A stretch of DNA of 64,000 nt from Aquila chrysaetos chrysaetos. Lineage: Eukaryota; Chordata; Aves; Accipitriformes; Accipitridae. Under the pieces are notes generated by a model. The model had not been told where the DNA came from. It ran no database searches and saw nothing but the letters and a program-made list of their open reading frames with translations. Each line of letters begins with the position of its first letter. The first letter of the stretch is position 1. Positions 63,670-64,000 of the stretch are shown here, piece by piece. Made by a program: the position numbers and the translations under genes. The stretch spans positions 11,844,698-11,908,697 of the forward strand of contig NC_044024.1 of the NCBI RefSeq assembly GCF_900496995.4. The letters are read 5' to 3'.

Positions 63670-64000
63670 CTGGGAACAGAGAGTGAGGTATTACAGTAAG
63701 GCATGGCTGGGACTCCTGGCAGCTCCAGCCCAAGCACTTCCGTGTCTGCAGATCTTCTACCTATGCCAGTGGCTGCTTTGCCTGTACATCACAGGGAGGC
63801 AGGCCTGGGCACCTCTGGGGCAGAACTCAGCGCTGCCCACAAGCTGAAGCGGCACAACAGGAACCTGGGAGTAGGAACCTTCTGCCTTGGTACCTGACTG
63901 AAGCTCAGCAGAGCTGCCCAGGCAGGAAATCAGCCAAGACCCTACACCTACTGCCTTTCTTGTACATGAGTGCTAGTGGGTTTCTGTGTCATGTTTTACC
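63670..64000 (-). other. TAF7/TAF7L last intron (partial)
   Basis: No TAF7-like exon was found upstream of the last exon within the window. The right edge reads GGTAAAAC on the minus strand, a possible splice donor, so the preceding exon may begin immediately outside. Confidence 0.45.

Noticed and set aside
1-64000. CRISPR arrays, tRNA/rRNA genes, operons or prokaryotic defence systems
   Set aside because: None seen; the window has vertebrate gene structure throughout.

Overview
The window is vertebrate nuclear DNA, almost certainly from a bird. It has large multi-exon genes with GT-AG introns, an avian-type CR1 LINE 3' fragment (about 2163-2640, minus) and a solo endogenous-retrovirus LTR of a type I associate with birds (about 23239-24113, minus). 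No prokaryotic genes, CRISPR array, tRNA or rRNA was seen. Gene models were built by hand, by checking splice sites and reading phase exon by exon and comparing with remembered human family sequences.

Layout. (1) 1-16007, plus: all coding sequence of CENPI, 20 coding exons and 751 codons. It encodes the inner-kinetochore protein CENP-I. The locus is AT-rich with short exons. (2) 16008-27100: CENPI 3' UTR candidates and AT-rich intergenic DNA, including the solo LTR. (3) About 27170-27740: a CpG-rich island, the likely DRP2 promoter and non-coding first exon; base composition turns GC-rich from here on. (4) 36131-55847, plus: DRP2, dystrophin-related protein 2, 23 coding exons and about 938 aa, with spectrin repeats, WW, EF-hand-like region, ZZ finger and coiled coils. 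Its 3' UTR runs to a polyA signal at 58011. (5) 59297-62667, minus: a six-exon AIP/AIPL1-family co-chaperone, FKBP-like plus TPR, with an unusually long (about 285 aa) Glu/Gly/Ala-rich tail. (6) 63225-64000, minus: the 3' end of a TAF7/TAF7L gene; only the last 14 codons are inside the window.

The order CENPI-DRP2-TAF7L matches human Xq22.1. The AIPL1-like gene lies between DRP2 and TAF7L, where humans have no such gene (human AIPL1 is on 17p13). The genes are functionally unrelated (kinetochore, Schwann-cell dystroglycan complex, photoreceptor-type co-chaperone, TFIID), so this is conserved synteny and not a functional cluster. The most notable points are the AIPL1-like tail, that gene's position, and a possible DRP2 upstream ORF whose stop overlaps the main start codon. 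I found no wholly new biological system.
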